Shown: positions 16,559 through 23,825 of the stretch, one piece after another
How positions within the stretch are numbered: position 1 is the first letter of the stretch
Layout of the letters: every line of letters starts with the position of its first letter
Translations under genes and position numbers: made by a program
The notes under the pieces: generated by a model
Database searches by the model: none
The model's input: the letters and a program-made list of their open reading frames with translations, nothing else
Told to the model about the DNA's origin: nothing
NCBI RefSeq assembly: GCF_023073715.1
Contig: NZ_JADPKA010000093.1
Location: forward strand, 62,001 to 126,000
Origin: Bradyrhizobium sp. 164
GTDB taxonomy: Bacteria; Pseudomonadota; Alphaproteobacteria; Rhizobiales; Xanthobacteraceae
Length of the DNA: 64,000 nucleotides
Direction: 5' to 3'

Positions 16559-16794
16559 GACGGTTTGACCAATTTGCGGATAGCACGAGGAGTTGTCAGA
16601 TCTTTGCCCGCAACTTTGGCGATTTCAAGAGTCCCAGCTGCGGCCGCCCCACGTAGCGATGATATTGTCAATGGACCGTGAGGAAAAAACACAGCGATAG
16701 CCTCCGCTAGAGTCATCACTTCGTCCTCGTCCCATTGATCTGGAGCGGGCCGTGATTTAGCGCGAGCTAGCTTGTCGGTCATACGCCTGGGCAT
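16357..16794 (-). CDS. Excisionase-like helix-turn-helix protein
   Basis: 145 residues. The N-terminal half has the MerR/Xis-type winged helix pattern (MTLAEAIAVFFPHGPLTISSLRGAAAAGTLEIAKVAGKDLTTPRAIRKL) often found beside rhizobial integrases. The C-terminal half (GSSSTEASKSAQAAAE...) lies in the overlap with the integrase gene; similar tails occur in relatives, so I believe the overlap is genuine and not an artefact. Probably controls recombination direction. Confidence 0.7.
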   Translation of the reverse strand: MPRRMTDKLARAKSRPAPDQWDEDEVMTLAEAIAVFFPHGPLTISSLRGAAAAGTLEIAKVAGKDLTTPRAIRKLVKPSCRAAKPSRQDSGSEKTKASGSSSTEASKSAQAAAEMTFRALRRRSKRTSAPSTQLPSARPTLVFSR

Positions 16795-16937
16795 TTGCGA
16801 ACGCGCCGGAATAAATTGGCGAGACCCCTTGTCCAGCCACTCGGCCTATTGCTTATTCGAAAATCGCTCGCGGCAGACCATTATGACCAACAAGGAGTGG
16901 AATCGACGGCTTGAGAGCACAAATCGGACGTTTCATA

Positions 16938-16983
16938 ACTCTTAATCAGCGGGTCCCAGGTTCGAGCCCTGGTGCGCCCACCA
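16938..16983 (+). repeat. 3' half of tRNA-Lys(CTT): probable attachment-site remnant
   Basis: From the anticodon loop (ctCTTaa) and 3' anticodon arm through the full T arm (ccaggttcgagccctgg) to gcgcccACCA. There is no 5' half upstream, so it cannot be a working tRNA. This is the footprint left when an element integrates into the 3' end of a tRNA-Lys gene: the displaced 3' end stays at the far border. No intact tRNA-Lys occurs in the window. Confidence 0.8.
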
Positions 16984-17113
16984 TATAAATCAAGCACTTA
17001 CAGCGGTGCATCTCAGAACGGACTGTTCAGTTTGACGTCCGGTTTGAAAAATTTGTTCGTTCTCCGTACTCTCAGTTGTGAATTGGTGGGATGGCTGCGC
17101 GTTACCGCAGCGG

Positions 17114-17440
17114 CTAGCTAGCTTCCGGCGGGTGGAGCTCTTCTCCCACGCGAGATGCGCCGCGCGTTCCGAGCAATTTGACGGCGGGCCCATGCAGCAA
17201 AGCCCGAGTCAGCGACTGGCACACGCTGAACGTGGCAAGTGACAGACCGATCCATGCGCCGTTCCATCCGAACACGTCATTGACCCAGAGGCCCAGCAGG
17301 TCCCGTAGACTTCGCCCGCGGCGCTCAGGACGAAGAAGAGTGCAACAACGGCCATCGACGAGAAAACCTGCGGTGTAGCCGAGCGGTGCGACCAGCCGCC
17401 GTGTGGCCTCAGGTTTTTTCCGGATTCTGGACGGCCGGTT
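17114..17440 (-). pseudogene. Decayed MFS transporter (TetA/TCR-like) fragment
   Basis: The longest frame contains VNDVFGWNGAWIGLSLATFSVCQ and ALLHGPAVKLLGTRGA, which match a stretch of drug-efflux MFS transporters of the TetA group. The preceding segment of the same helix (MAVVALFFVLSAAGEVYG) is readable only in another frame, so at least one frameshift separates the parts, and both ends are missing. It lies just outside the tRNA-Lys fragment, as expected for a gene broken by insertion or deletion at an island edge. Confidence 0.65.
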
Positions 17441-17522
17441 CACTTATGCGAATGCGCGAGCTCCCCCCTGATGCAACTGTCACCCAAGGAAAAAGGCGTT
17501 CAGCGCAGTCAGGAGGCGTACA

Positions 17523-17732
17523 ATGACAGAAATAAAAAGACGCAATCGACGTAAGCAGACCCTGACGCTGAAGGAACGGCTGCTGGAATCGGCGGAGCAG
17601 GCACGGACGCTGGCGCGGCAAATGGCGCCGTGCAGGGAACGCGAAAGTATGATCCGCAAGGCGCACCTGGCTGAAACCACGGCAGCCCTGGAGGAATGGA
17701 TACGCTCGCCCGGCCTGCGCTCGCCGGACTAG
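17523..17732 (+). CDS. Conserved small basic protein, 69 aa
   Basis: Coiled, Arg/Lys/Glu-rich soluble protein (TLTLKERLLESAEQARTLARQM...REREsmIRKAHLAETTAALEEWIRSPGL). I recall close relatives with the same LSEWLRSPGL-like ending as a common hypothetical in Bradyrhizobium. Good ribosome site (caggagg) before ATG 17523. It lies 9 bases before the longer frame of the DUF4336-SDR gene, so co-transcription is likely. Confidence 0.75.
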   Translation: MTEIKRRNRRKQTLTLKERLLESAEQARTLARQMAPCRERESMIRKAHLAETTAALEEWIRSPGLRSPD

Positions 17733-17741
17733 CGCCGACGC

Positions 17742-19571
17742 ATGGTCCCTAGGAACGAGCTTCGCTCCGGCGGTTTGAGCAAGGTCTCGCTTTGGAAGCC
17801 GCCCATGCAAAGCCTCGACGCCGTTTCGTCGTTCGCCACCTTGTCCCGGGTGACAGACGATGTCTGGATTGTTGATGACCAGCCGATCAGTGCCGCCGGT
17901 CTGGAACTGCCCATCCGCATGGTCGTCCTCCGGCTGTCGAACGGTGATCTCGTGCTGCATTCGCCAGTGCGATATTCCCCAGCTCTGCATCACGAGTTGG
18001 AGCGGTTGGGGGCAATAAAATATCTGCTGGCGCCGAACATCGGCCACTGGATGTTCCTGGCCGACTGGCAACGGGCACTGCCGCGGGCAAGGACGTTCGC
18101 CGCCCGTGGTCTCTCCCAGCGCAGGCAGGTTCGCGCGGCGGGCATCCGCATCGACCGCGAGCTGGGCGATGTCACGCCTGAGGAATGGAGCGCTGATTTC
18201 CAGACCGTCGCGGTGAATGCCCCGATGTTCTGCGAGATCGAGCTGTTCGACAAGCGCAGCCGAACGCTGGTCCTCACAGATCTCGTGCAGAACCTCGATC
18301 CCGATCATCTCAGCCCTGCGAACGAGGCTGCGGCAAGTCTGCTCGGCATCTCCGGGCCGGACGGCAAGGCGCCGGTCTATCTTCGTCTCCTGCTGCGCCT
18401 CGGCGGCCGCGCGGTCCGGGCTGCGGCCGAGCGGCTTTTGAGTCTGGCGCCCGAGCGTGTGATTTTCGCGCATGGCGACTGGTTCCAGACGGATGGGACC
18501 GCGCGCTTGCGGCAATCGCTGCGCTGGCTGGTTTCCGCGGAGGCCGCGGGAGAGCAGGGCCGGATGACCGGCACGCGCGTCGTCATCACCGGCGCCTCAA
18601 GCGGCATCGGCCGTGCCACGGCGCTGGCGTTTGCCCGCAAAGGTGCAAGCGTGATCTTGGCGGCCCGCCGCGGCGACACCCTGACCGGCCTCGCGAGGGA
18701 ATGCGAGGCGCTGGGCGGCCGCGCGCTCGCGGTGCCGACCGATGTCACGGATGCCGCGGCGGTGCAGCGATTGGCAAAGCAGGCCGAAGACGCCTTCGGC
18801 GGCATCGACGTCTGGATCAACAACGCCGGCACTGGCGTGTTCGGAGCGTACCAGAATGCGGATATCGCGCTTCATCGCCGGACGATCGAGGTCAATCTGC
18901 TCGGCACCATGCATGGCGCCCACGCGGTGCTGCCGATCTTCCTCCGCCAGAGGCGCGGCATACTGATCAACAACATTTCGCTGGGCGGTTGGGCGCCGAC
19001 GCCGTTCGCCGCGGCCTATACGGCCAGCAAGTTCGGTCTGCGCGGCTTCACCGCAAGCCTGCGCCAGGAGCTCCGCGCGCATCCGGGCATCCACGTCTGC
19101 GGTGTCTTTCCCGCCATCGTCGATACGCCGGGCTTCGTCCACGGCGCCAACATGTCCGGGCGCACGCTTGATCCCGGTCCGCTGCTGTACCAGCCGGATG
19201 ACGTCGCCGAAACATTCGTTCGCATGGTGCGCGCGCCGCGCGACGAGGTCGCCGTCGGCTGGCCTGCGCGTGCAGGTCAGGTCGCTTACGCGATGGCTCC
19301 GCGGGTTACCGAGAATGTCCTGGGCGCGGCCTTTCAGTTCCTGCTGTCCCGCGCGCGTCCTGCAAAGAGCACCGAGCGCACCATGATCGAAGCCGGGCCG
19401 CAGGGCAGATCGGTCGATGGCGGCTGGCTGGCGCGCAAGCAACTTCCGCCCGCCGGCGTGATCAGCACGGGCCTCGCCGCGCTCGGGATTGCCGCTTGCG
19501 TTGCCGTCGCCGCCTCGCGGGTTCTTCGCACGCCCCGCAGGCCGGCGCGGATGAGGCGGCGGCGGGCGTGA
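17742..19571 (+). CDS. DUF4336 domain fused to short-chain dehydrogenase/reductase
   Basis: 609 residues in one open frame. Residues about 25-265 form a DUF4336 domain, a metallo-beta-lactamase-like fold (VWIVDDQPISAAG, MVVLRLSNGDLVLHSPV, YLLAPNIGHWMFLADW, VIFAHGDW). Residues 276 to about 550 form an NAD(P)-dependent SDR: the GASSGIG Rossmann loop, INNAG, and Y-x-x-x-K in AAYTASKFGL. A C-terminal helix and basic tail (GLAALGIAACVAVAASRVL) may anchor it to the membrane. The start may be 17805, which has a better ribosome site. An ATG at 18564 could also start the SDR alone. Confidence 0.82.
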   Translation: MVPRNELRSGGLSKVSLWKPPMQSLDAVSSFATLSRVTDDVWIVDDQPISAAGLELPIRMVVLRLSNGDLVLHSPVRYSPALHHELERLGAIKYLLAPNIGHWMFLADWQRALPRARTFAARGLSQRRQVRAAGIRIDRELGDVTPEEWSADFQTVAVNAPMFCEIELFDKRSRTLVLTDLVQNLDPDHLSPANEAAASLLGISGPDGKAPVYLRLLLRLGGRAVRAAAERLLSLAPERVIFAHGDWFQTDGTARLRQSLRWLVSAEAAGEQGRMTGTRVVITGASSGIGRATALAFARKGASVILAARRGDTLTGLARECEALGGRALAVPTDVTDAAAVQRLAKQAEDAFGGIDVWINNAGTGVFGAYQNADIALHRRTIEVNLLGTMHGAHAVLPIFLRQRRGILINNISLGGWAPTPFAAAYTASKFGLRGFTASLRQELRAHPGIHVCGVFPAIVDTPGFVHGANMSGRTLDPGPLLYQPDDVAETFVRMVRAPRDEVAVGWPARAGQVAYAMAPRVTENVLGAAFQFLLSRARPAKSTERTMIEAGPQGRSVDGGWLARKQLPPAGVISTGLAALGIAACVAVAASRVLRTPRRPARMRRRRA

Positions 19572-21965
19572 TCAATTCGGCAGCGCATAGGCGCGGACGT
19601 AGTCGCCGAGCTTGGTGCCGAACGAGCCGTGGCCGCCGTCCACCGTGACGACATATTGCTTGCCCCCGGCCTCGTACGTCATCGGCGTCGACTGACCGCC
19701 GGCTGGAAGCCGATCCTCCCAGAGCTTCTTGCCGTCGCGAACGTCGAAGGCCCTGATGTAATCGTCCATCGTTCCTGTGATGAAGATGACGCCGCCCGCC
19801 GTCACGATCGGTCCGCCCAGCATGGGGATGCCGAGCTTGAACGGCAGCGGGAGAGGAGCCTGGTCGCGGATCGTGCCGATGCGGTGCTGCCAGACCACCT
19901 TTTGCGTCCTGAGATCGATCGCGGCGATATTGCCCCAGGGCGGCGCGAGGCAGGGGATGCCCAGCGGCGAGAGGAAAATGCCGAGATCGACGCCGTAGGG
20001 GGCGCCGTACATCGGCTGGACCCCGAGTTCGGTGCCGGGCGGATGCGCCGCGTCCGGCGCCGCCGGATTGTCTTTTCCGCGCGGCACCAGGCGCGAGATG
20101 AAGGGAATCGATTGGGGATTGGCAACGGCGATCTGGCGCTCCGGATCGACGGCGATGCCGCCCCATTCGAACATGCCGAAATCTCCGGGAAAGACCAGCG
20201 TGCCCTGTTCCGATGGGGGAGTGAACGGTCCCTCATAGCGCAGGCGCTTGAACTTGATGCGGCAGACGAGCTGGTCGAACATCGTGCTGCCCCACATCTG
20301 CGCGTCCGTCAGCATGGCGCGGGGACGGAAACTCAGATCGGAGAACGGCTGGGTGGCGGAGAGGCGGTCACCGGATGCAGCGCCTTGCGGCACCGGCTTC
20401 TCCGGCGCCGGCACCAGTTGATGCCCGTCGCGCCGGTCGAGGACGAAAATGTCGCCGGTCTTGGCCGGGATGTAGATGGCCGGCGTCACGCCGCTGCCCG
20501 ACCGCAAATCGACCAGGCTCGGCTGCGAAGGCATGTCCATGTCCCAGAGATCGTGGTGCACGTTCTGGAAGGACCAGCGCAGCTTCCCGGTCGTGATCTC
20601 GAGCGCCACCATCGCCGAATCGTAGCGCTCCTTCTCCGCCGAGCGGCCGCCGCCCCAGATATCCGGCGAGCTCGAGCCGAGCGGCACGTAGACGAGGCCG
20701 AGACTCTCGTCGACGGCCGAGATGCTCCAGGAATTGGGCGAGCCGGCGGTGAAATGATGCGAGGTCGAGGGCATCTCGTTCGGGTCGGGATTGCCGGCAT
20801 CGAAGGCCCAGATCAGCCGGCCGGAATAGACGTCGAAGCCGCGGATCACGCCTGACGGCACACGGTCTGAATAATTGTCGATCACCGCGCCACCGACAAT
20901 CAGCACCTTGTCGGTGACGACGGGCGGCGAGGTGCCCTCATAGAAGCCGGGCGTCTGGATGTCGCTCCCCTTGAGGTCGATCTGGCCATGCTGGCCGAAA
21001 CTCTCGCAGGGCTTGCCGCTCTGCGCATCCAGCGCGAACATCCGTCCGTCATTGGTCGGCAGGAAAATGCGCTCGGCGCATTCGGCCGGTGCCGCCGTGC
21101 CGTCAGCCGTCACTGCGCCTGCCTTGGTGGCGTGATAGGACACGCCGCGGCAGGTCATGTGCTGGAAGGCCTTGTTGTGCTGGACCTGCGGATCGAACTT
21201 CCAGCGCAGTTTCCCGCTGGCGCTCTCGAGCGCGAACACGATCTGATGTTGCGAGCAGGTGTAGAGCAGGTCGCCGACCTTGAGCGGTGTCGACTGGTTG
21301 GTGATCTCGGCGGGATCGTCAGGACCCTTGTGATCGCCGGTGCGGAATTCCCAGGCGAGCTTGAGGTTCTTCACGTTATCTGCGGTGATCTCGCGCAGCG
21401 ACGAATAGCGCGTGCCGAAGCCGCTGCCGCCATAGGCGGTCCAGTTCTCGGCAGCCGAGGGGACGCCCGGCCCGGAGGCGGCAACGGCGCCCGGCGTCCC
21501 GTTTTCCGGCAACGTGCCGGCAAGGTCATGGCGATCTCTCGTCAGTGAGACAGCCAGCACGACGGCCGCGCCGATCAGAACCACACCGAGAGCCCGTCGC
21601 GCGATCCGCCAGCGCGGGCCGAGATGAGCCGCGATGAACGGCAGCAACAGCCACACGCCCAGCGGCGCCAGCACATCGCCGCGCGGCGCCAATGTCCAGA
21701 AATCCAGGCCGACTTCGAAGATCGCCCACACCATCGTGCCGAGCAGCAGCGCAGCATAGACCCAGAGGGCCTCGGCGCGGCGGATTGCGAGCAGCCAGCT
21801 CGTGAGCAGGAGCATGGCGCCGGCGATCACATAATAGACAGAGCCGCCCAGCACGGCGAGCCAGGCTCCGCCGCCCGCCAGAGCAAGGCCCATGATCGCG
21901 ATAACCACGATGGTGACGGCGAGCCACGGCGCGCCCCGGAACCAGTTCATCGAACGATAGGTCAT
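19572..21965 (-). CDS. gcd: Membrane-bound PQQ-dependent glucose/quinate-type dehydrogenase
   Basis: 797 residues. About five N-terminal transmembrane helices (residues 12-155), then an eight-bladed PQQ quinoprotein domain in the periplasm (WTAYGGSGFGTRYSSLREI, HQIVFALESASGKLRWKFDP, SWSISAVDESLGLVYVPLG). Oxidises aldose sugars (or quinate/shikimate) in the periplasm and passes electrons to ubiquinone; specificity is not settled by sequence. Last gene of the xox-type operon; the cytochrome c gene ends 5 bases upstream. The stop abuts the convergent SDR gene. No PQQ synthesis genes are in the window. Confidence 0.9.
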   Translation of the reverse strand: MTYRSMNWFRGAPWLAVTIVVIAIMGLALAGGGAWLAVLGGSVYYVIAGAMLLLTSWLLAIRRAEALWVYAALLLGTMVWAIFEVGLDFWTLAPRGDVLAPLGVWLLLPFIAAHLGPRWRIARRALGVVLIGAAVVLAVSLTRDRHDLAGTLPENGTPGAVAASGPGVPSAAENWTAYGGSGFGTRYSSLREITADNVKNLKLAWEFRTGDHKGPDDPAEITNQSTPLKVGDLLYTCSQHQIVFALESASGKLRWKFDPQVQHNKAFQHMTCRGVSYHATKAGAVTADGTAAPAECAERIFLPTNDGRMFALDAQSGKPCESFGQHGQIDLKGSDIQTPGFYEGTSPPVVTDKVLIVGGAVIDNYSDRVPSGVIRGFDVYSGRLIWAFDAGNPDPNEMPSTSHHFTAGSPNSWSISAVDESLGLVYVPLGSSSPDIWGGGRSAEKERYDSAMVALEITTGKLRWSFQNVHHDLWDMDMPSQPSLVDLRSGSGVTPAIYIPAKTGDIFVLDRRDGHQLVPAPEKPVPQGAASGDRLSATQPFSDLSFRPRAMLTDAQMWGSTMFDQLVCRIKFKRLRYEGPFTPPSEQGTLVFPGDFGMFEWGGIAVDPERQIAVANPQSIPFISRLVPRGKDNPAAPDAAHPPGTELGVQPMYGAPYGVDLGIFLSPLGIPCLAPPWGNIAAIDLRTQKVVWQHRIGTIRDQAPLPLPFKLGIPMLGGPIVTAGGVIFITGTMDDYIRAFDVRDGKKLWEDRLPAGGQSTPMTYEAGGKQYVVTVDGGHGSFGTKLGDYVRAYALPN

Positions 21966-21970
21966 GTCAG

Positions 21971-22354
21971 CTACTTCAGCGTATAGAGAAACGCCGCAAT
22001 GTCGCGCGCGTCCTTCTGCGGGATACCCATTCTCGGCATGGCGTTGCCGGGCAACGCACGCTGCGGATCTTCGATCCAGTCAGCCATGTTGTCCGGCGAG
22101 TTCCGGATGTAGCCGGCAATGTAGGTGCGCGTCCCGATGCGATGCAGGGGCGGACCGACATTGCCTTCGGCACCGGCGATGCCTGGAATATCGTGACAGC
22201 CGCCGCACCGATACTGCTTGACGAGGTCGGCACCCCGACGCGCATCGCCCATGAAATTGTCCGGGCCCGCAGCCTTGCCTTGTTCACAAGACGCGGCCAC
22301 CAGCGCCAGTATTGCGGCAATGAGCAATCGTGCGAGGGTGCTCATCATCGGCAT
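21971..22354 (-). CDS. Lipoprotein c-type cytochrome
   Basis: 127 residues. N-terminal signal with lipobox-like ALVAASC (Cys23), then a class I cytochrome c domain with heme motif C50-G-G-C-H54 and a distal Met in NAMPRMG. Probably an electron carrier between the PQQ dehydrogenases and the respiratory chain. The start may be the internal ATG at 22345. It lies between the xoxG-like cytochrome (11 bases upstream) and the glucose dehydrogenase. Confidence 0.86.
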   Translation of the reverse strand: MPMMSTLARLLIAAILALVAASCEQGKAAGPDNFMGDARRGADLVKQYRCGGCHDIPGIAGAEGNVGPPLHRIGTRTYIAGYIRNSPDNMADWIEDPQRALPGNAMPRMGIPQKDARDIAAFLYTLK

Positions 22355-22365
22355 CTCCGGTCAAT

Positions 22366-22992
22366 TCACGGCTTCTGGCCGAAACTGAAGGCCTTGGTGG
22401 CGGACCAGGGATCGGTCGTCGAGACCTGCTCGGTCGGGACTTGCTCGACCTCGGGCGACAGCGGGTTGGCCGAGAAGGTGCGGCCCCATTGCCGGGTCGG
22501 CTCGTTGCTGAGCTTGCCGATATAGGTGACGAGATCCCAGATCACGCTGTCAGGCAGCACGCCGCCCCAGGCCGGCATTCCGTTCGGCCGTCCCTGGTAA
22601 ATCGAAAGATAGATGTTCTCGGGCTGCGCACCATAGGTGAAGGTGCTGTTGCTCAGCGCCGGTCCCATGCCGCCGCCGCCATTGGCCGCGTGACAGCCGA
22701 CGCAGTTGAAGTTGACGTAATAGGTCATGCCGCGCTGCTCTGCGTTCGGATCGCCTTGCGCGGGGTTCTTGATCTGCGGCAGGTCCGGCTGCGCGCCGGG
22801 GTGAAGATGACTCACCGGAACCTGCATGAAGACGCCGGGCCTGCCGTTGCCGACGCTGCCGCCGAAATTGGGACGCGGCCCCAGCACTGGCTGCTGCGCC
22901 TCCTGGGATTGCGGCAGGCTCTGCTGGGCGAATGTCGTGCCGCTCGCGGACAACAGCAGCAACGACAGCATGCTTGTGCGCAACGACATCAC
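22366..22992 (-). CDS. XoxG-like cytochrome c
   Basis: 208 residues with a signal peptide (cleavage near TTFAQQ) and a single heme site C97-V-G-C-H101. The sixth ligand is probably the Met in NGMPAWGG. Cytochromes next to XoxF accept its electrons; this one is longer than a plain class I domain because of a Pro/Gln-rich N-terminal extension. The ATG overlaps the xoxJ stop by 4 bases. Confidence 0.84.
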   Translation of the reverse strand: MMSLRTSMLSLLLLSASGTTFAQQSLPQSQEAQQPVLGPRPNFGGSVGNGRPGVFMQVPVSHLHPGAQPDLPQIKNPAQGDPNAEQRGMTYYVNFNCVGCHAANGGGGMGPALSNSTFTYGAQPENIYLSIYQGRPNGMPAWGGVLPDSVIWDLVTYIGKLSNEPTRQWGRTFSANPLSPEVEQVPTEQVSTTDPWSATKAFSFGQKP

Positions 22993-23825
22993 TGATGTCC
23001 TCCCGAGGCCGTGACGGGCAACTCCACCAGAGGCACGCCATAGCTTCGTAGCAAGGCGTTGATCTCGGACCGGTGCTCGTCGATGAAGGCATTGAGACGG
23101 TCGCGCAGGGCGTGGTCGCCTTTGCGCACGCCCATCGCGATGGCGAACTGGAATTGCTGAGGCGCAAAGCGCTCGGTGTCCCGGATCGGCGTCACCGTCA
23201 GCGGCACTGGGGAGCGCTGCGCGAAATAACCCCCCAATGGTCCCCAGGCGGCGGCGACATCGATCTCGCCGCTCTCCACGGCCTCGATCAAGCGCGCCGG
23301 CGGATTGGCCTCGCGATAATCGCCGAAGATCGAGTAGCCGCGCAAATTGTCGACGATGCCGTGGTCGCCGAGCGCCTGGGCAGGCGGCGGATTGTTGCCG
23401 TCATCGCCGATCAGATGCACGCCGATCGTAAGATCGTGCAGGCGCGGGTCAAGCAGCGAGGAGAGATCGAGCTGACGATCCTGGCGCGTGACGAAGACAT
23501 AGGTCGAGCGATAATAGGGCCTGGTCGTCTCCACGAGTTCGTAGCCGCCGGGCACGCCCATCACCACGTCGCATTGGCCGGCTTTCAGCGTGTTGCGGAT
23601 GAAGCCGCGCCGCTGCGCCCACCACGTGGTGGAGACCTGCTCGCCGAAAGCCGCGGCCACCATGGCGGCCAGCTTGTTCTCAAATCCCGCCTCGCCGCTG
23701 TTCGAGAACGGCAGATTGTTCGGATCGGCGCAGACCCGAAGCGTGCCGTCCGATGCTGCCGCTGCGCTCGTCGCGAGTGTCAGAAAGCCGGCGATGATGG
23801 TGGCGCGCTTATTTCGCGGGCGCAT
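22989..23825 (-). CDS. xoxJ: XoxJ/MoxJ-like periplasmic substrate-binding protein
   Basis: 278 residues from ATG 23825. Signal peptide (FLTLATSAAAASDG) and an SBP_bac_3 fold: LRVCADPNNLPFSNSGEAGFENKLAAMVA, CDVVMGVPGGYELVETTRPYYRSTYVFV. Belongs to the quinoprotein-dehydrogenase-associated binding protein group (TIGR03871), thought to help activate XoxF. It overlaps the end of the dehydrogenase gene by 17 bases and the cytochrome start by 4, so the three are tightly coupled. Confidence 0.87.
   Translation of the reverse strand: MRPRNKRATIIAGFLTLATSAAAASDGTLRVCADPNNLPFSNSGEAGFENKLAAMVAAAFGEQVSTTWWAQRRGFIRNTLKAGQCDVVMGVPGGYELVETTRPYYRSTYVFVTRQDRQLDLSSLLDPRLHDLTIGVHLIGDDGNNPPPAQALGDHGIVDNLRGYSIFGDYREANPPARLIEAVESGEIDVAAAWGPLGGYFAQRSPVPLTVTPIRDTERFAPQQFQFAIAMGVRKGDHALRDRLNAFIDEHRSEINALLRSYGVPLVELPVTASGGHQ

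Noticed and set aside
16990..17193. 67-codon open frame right of the tRNA-Lys fragment
   Set aside because: No ribosome site, no recognisable domain, and it runs into the MFS pseudogene region.
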